This document shows, one piece after another, positions 5,098-5,122 of a DNA stretch of 5,122 nt. A program made the translations under genes and the position numbers. This DNA is from Candidatus Pacearchaeota archaeon (GTDB lineage: Archaea > Nanobdellota > Nanobdellia > Pacearchaeales > GW2011-AR1), in NCBI GenBank assembly GCA_023142835.1, contig JAGLIS010000052.1:1-5122 (forward strand). Direction: 5' to 3'. The notes under the pieces are model-generated. The model did not search any database, was not told the DNA's origin, and was given only the letters and a program-made list of their open reading frames with translations. The number at the start of each line of letters is the position of its first letter. Positions within the stretch are counted from its first letter, which is position 1.

Positions 5098-5122
5098 AGG
5101 GAAGGAACTGGGAAAGGGAAGG

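Overview
The window looks like part of an AT-rich archaeal genome, most likely a small-genome DPANN-type archaeon (Woesearchaeota or Pacearchaeota grade). Three things suggest this. There is a Hef-type helicase with an XPF/ERCC4 nuclease, which is an archaeal pairing. There are short TTATAA boxes about 25 nt from start codons that lack Shine-Dalgarno sequences, which fits leaderless archaeal transcription. There are also two small membrane-protein types (DUF5652-like and a degenerate site-2-protease-like protein) that I associate with such genomes. The lineage is an inference; no rRNA or other marker gene is present.

Layout. Positions 1-1599 (+): the 3' part of a gene resembling the FmrO/Arm-type 16S rRNA methyltransferases, then 24 bp later a full-length M16 zinc peptidase. 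Positions 1599-1705: a long imperfect hairpin that fills the gap between convergent genes. Positions 1712-3942 (-): a two-gene operon in which a Hef-like SF2 helicase (512 aa) is followed, with a 4-nt ATGA overlap, by an ERCC4 nuclease with a helix-hairpin-helix tail (231 aa). Together they match the domain order and about the total length of a single Hef protein, so this is a split Hef. Positions 3943-3992: a 50-bp divergent promoter with one palindromic TTATAA exactly at its centre. Positions 3993-4232 (+): a small two-helix DUF5652-like membrane protein, ending 4 bp from the end of the convergent gene at 4237-4866 (-), a multi-pass M50/S2P-like protein without an HExxH motif. Positions 4873-5122 hold no gene; they contain a TATA box, two strong hairpins (one with 24-bp perfect arms) and a purine-rich edge.

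How the genes work together. The only clear functional pair is the helicase plus nuclease, which should act on stalled replication forks and branched DNA. The others (rRNA modification, proteolysis, membrane proteins) show no obvious shared pathway. The points most worth checking are the split Hef with a possible -1 slippery A7 near the junction, the symmetric bidirectional promoter, the membrane pseudo-protease, and a family of intergenic hairpins that share a CTTCGTYGGAC motif.
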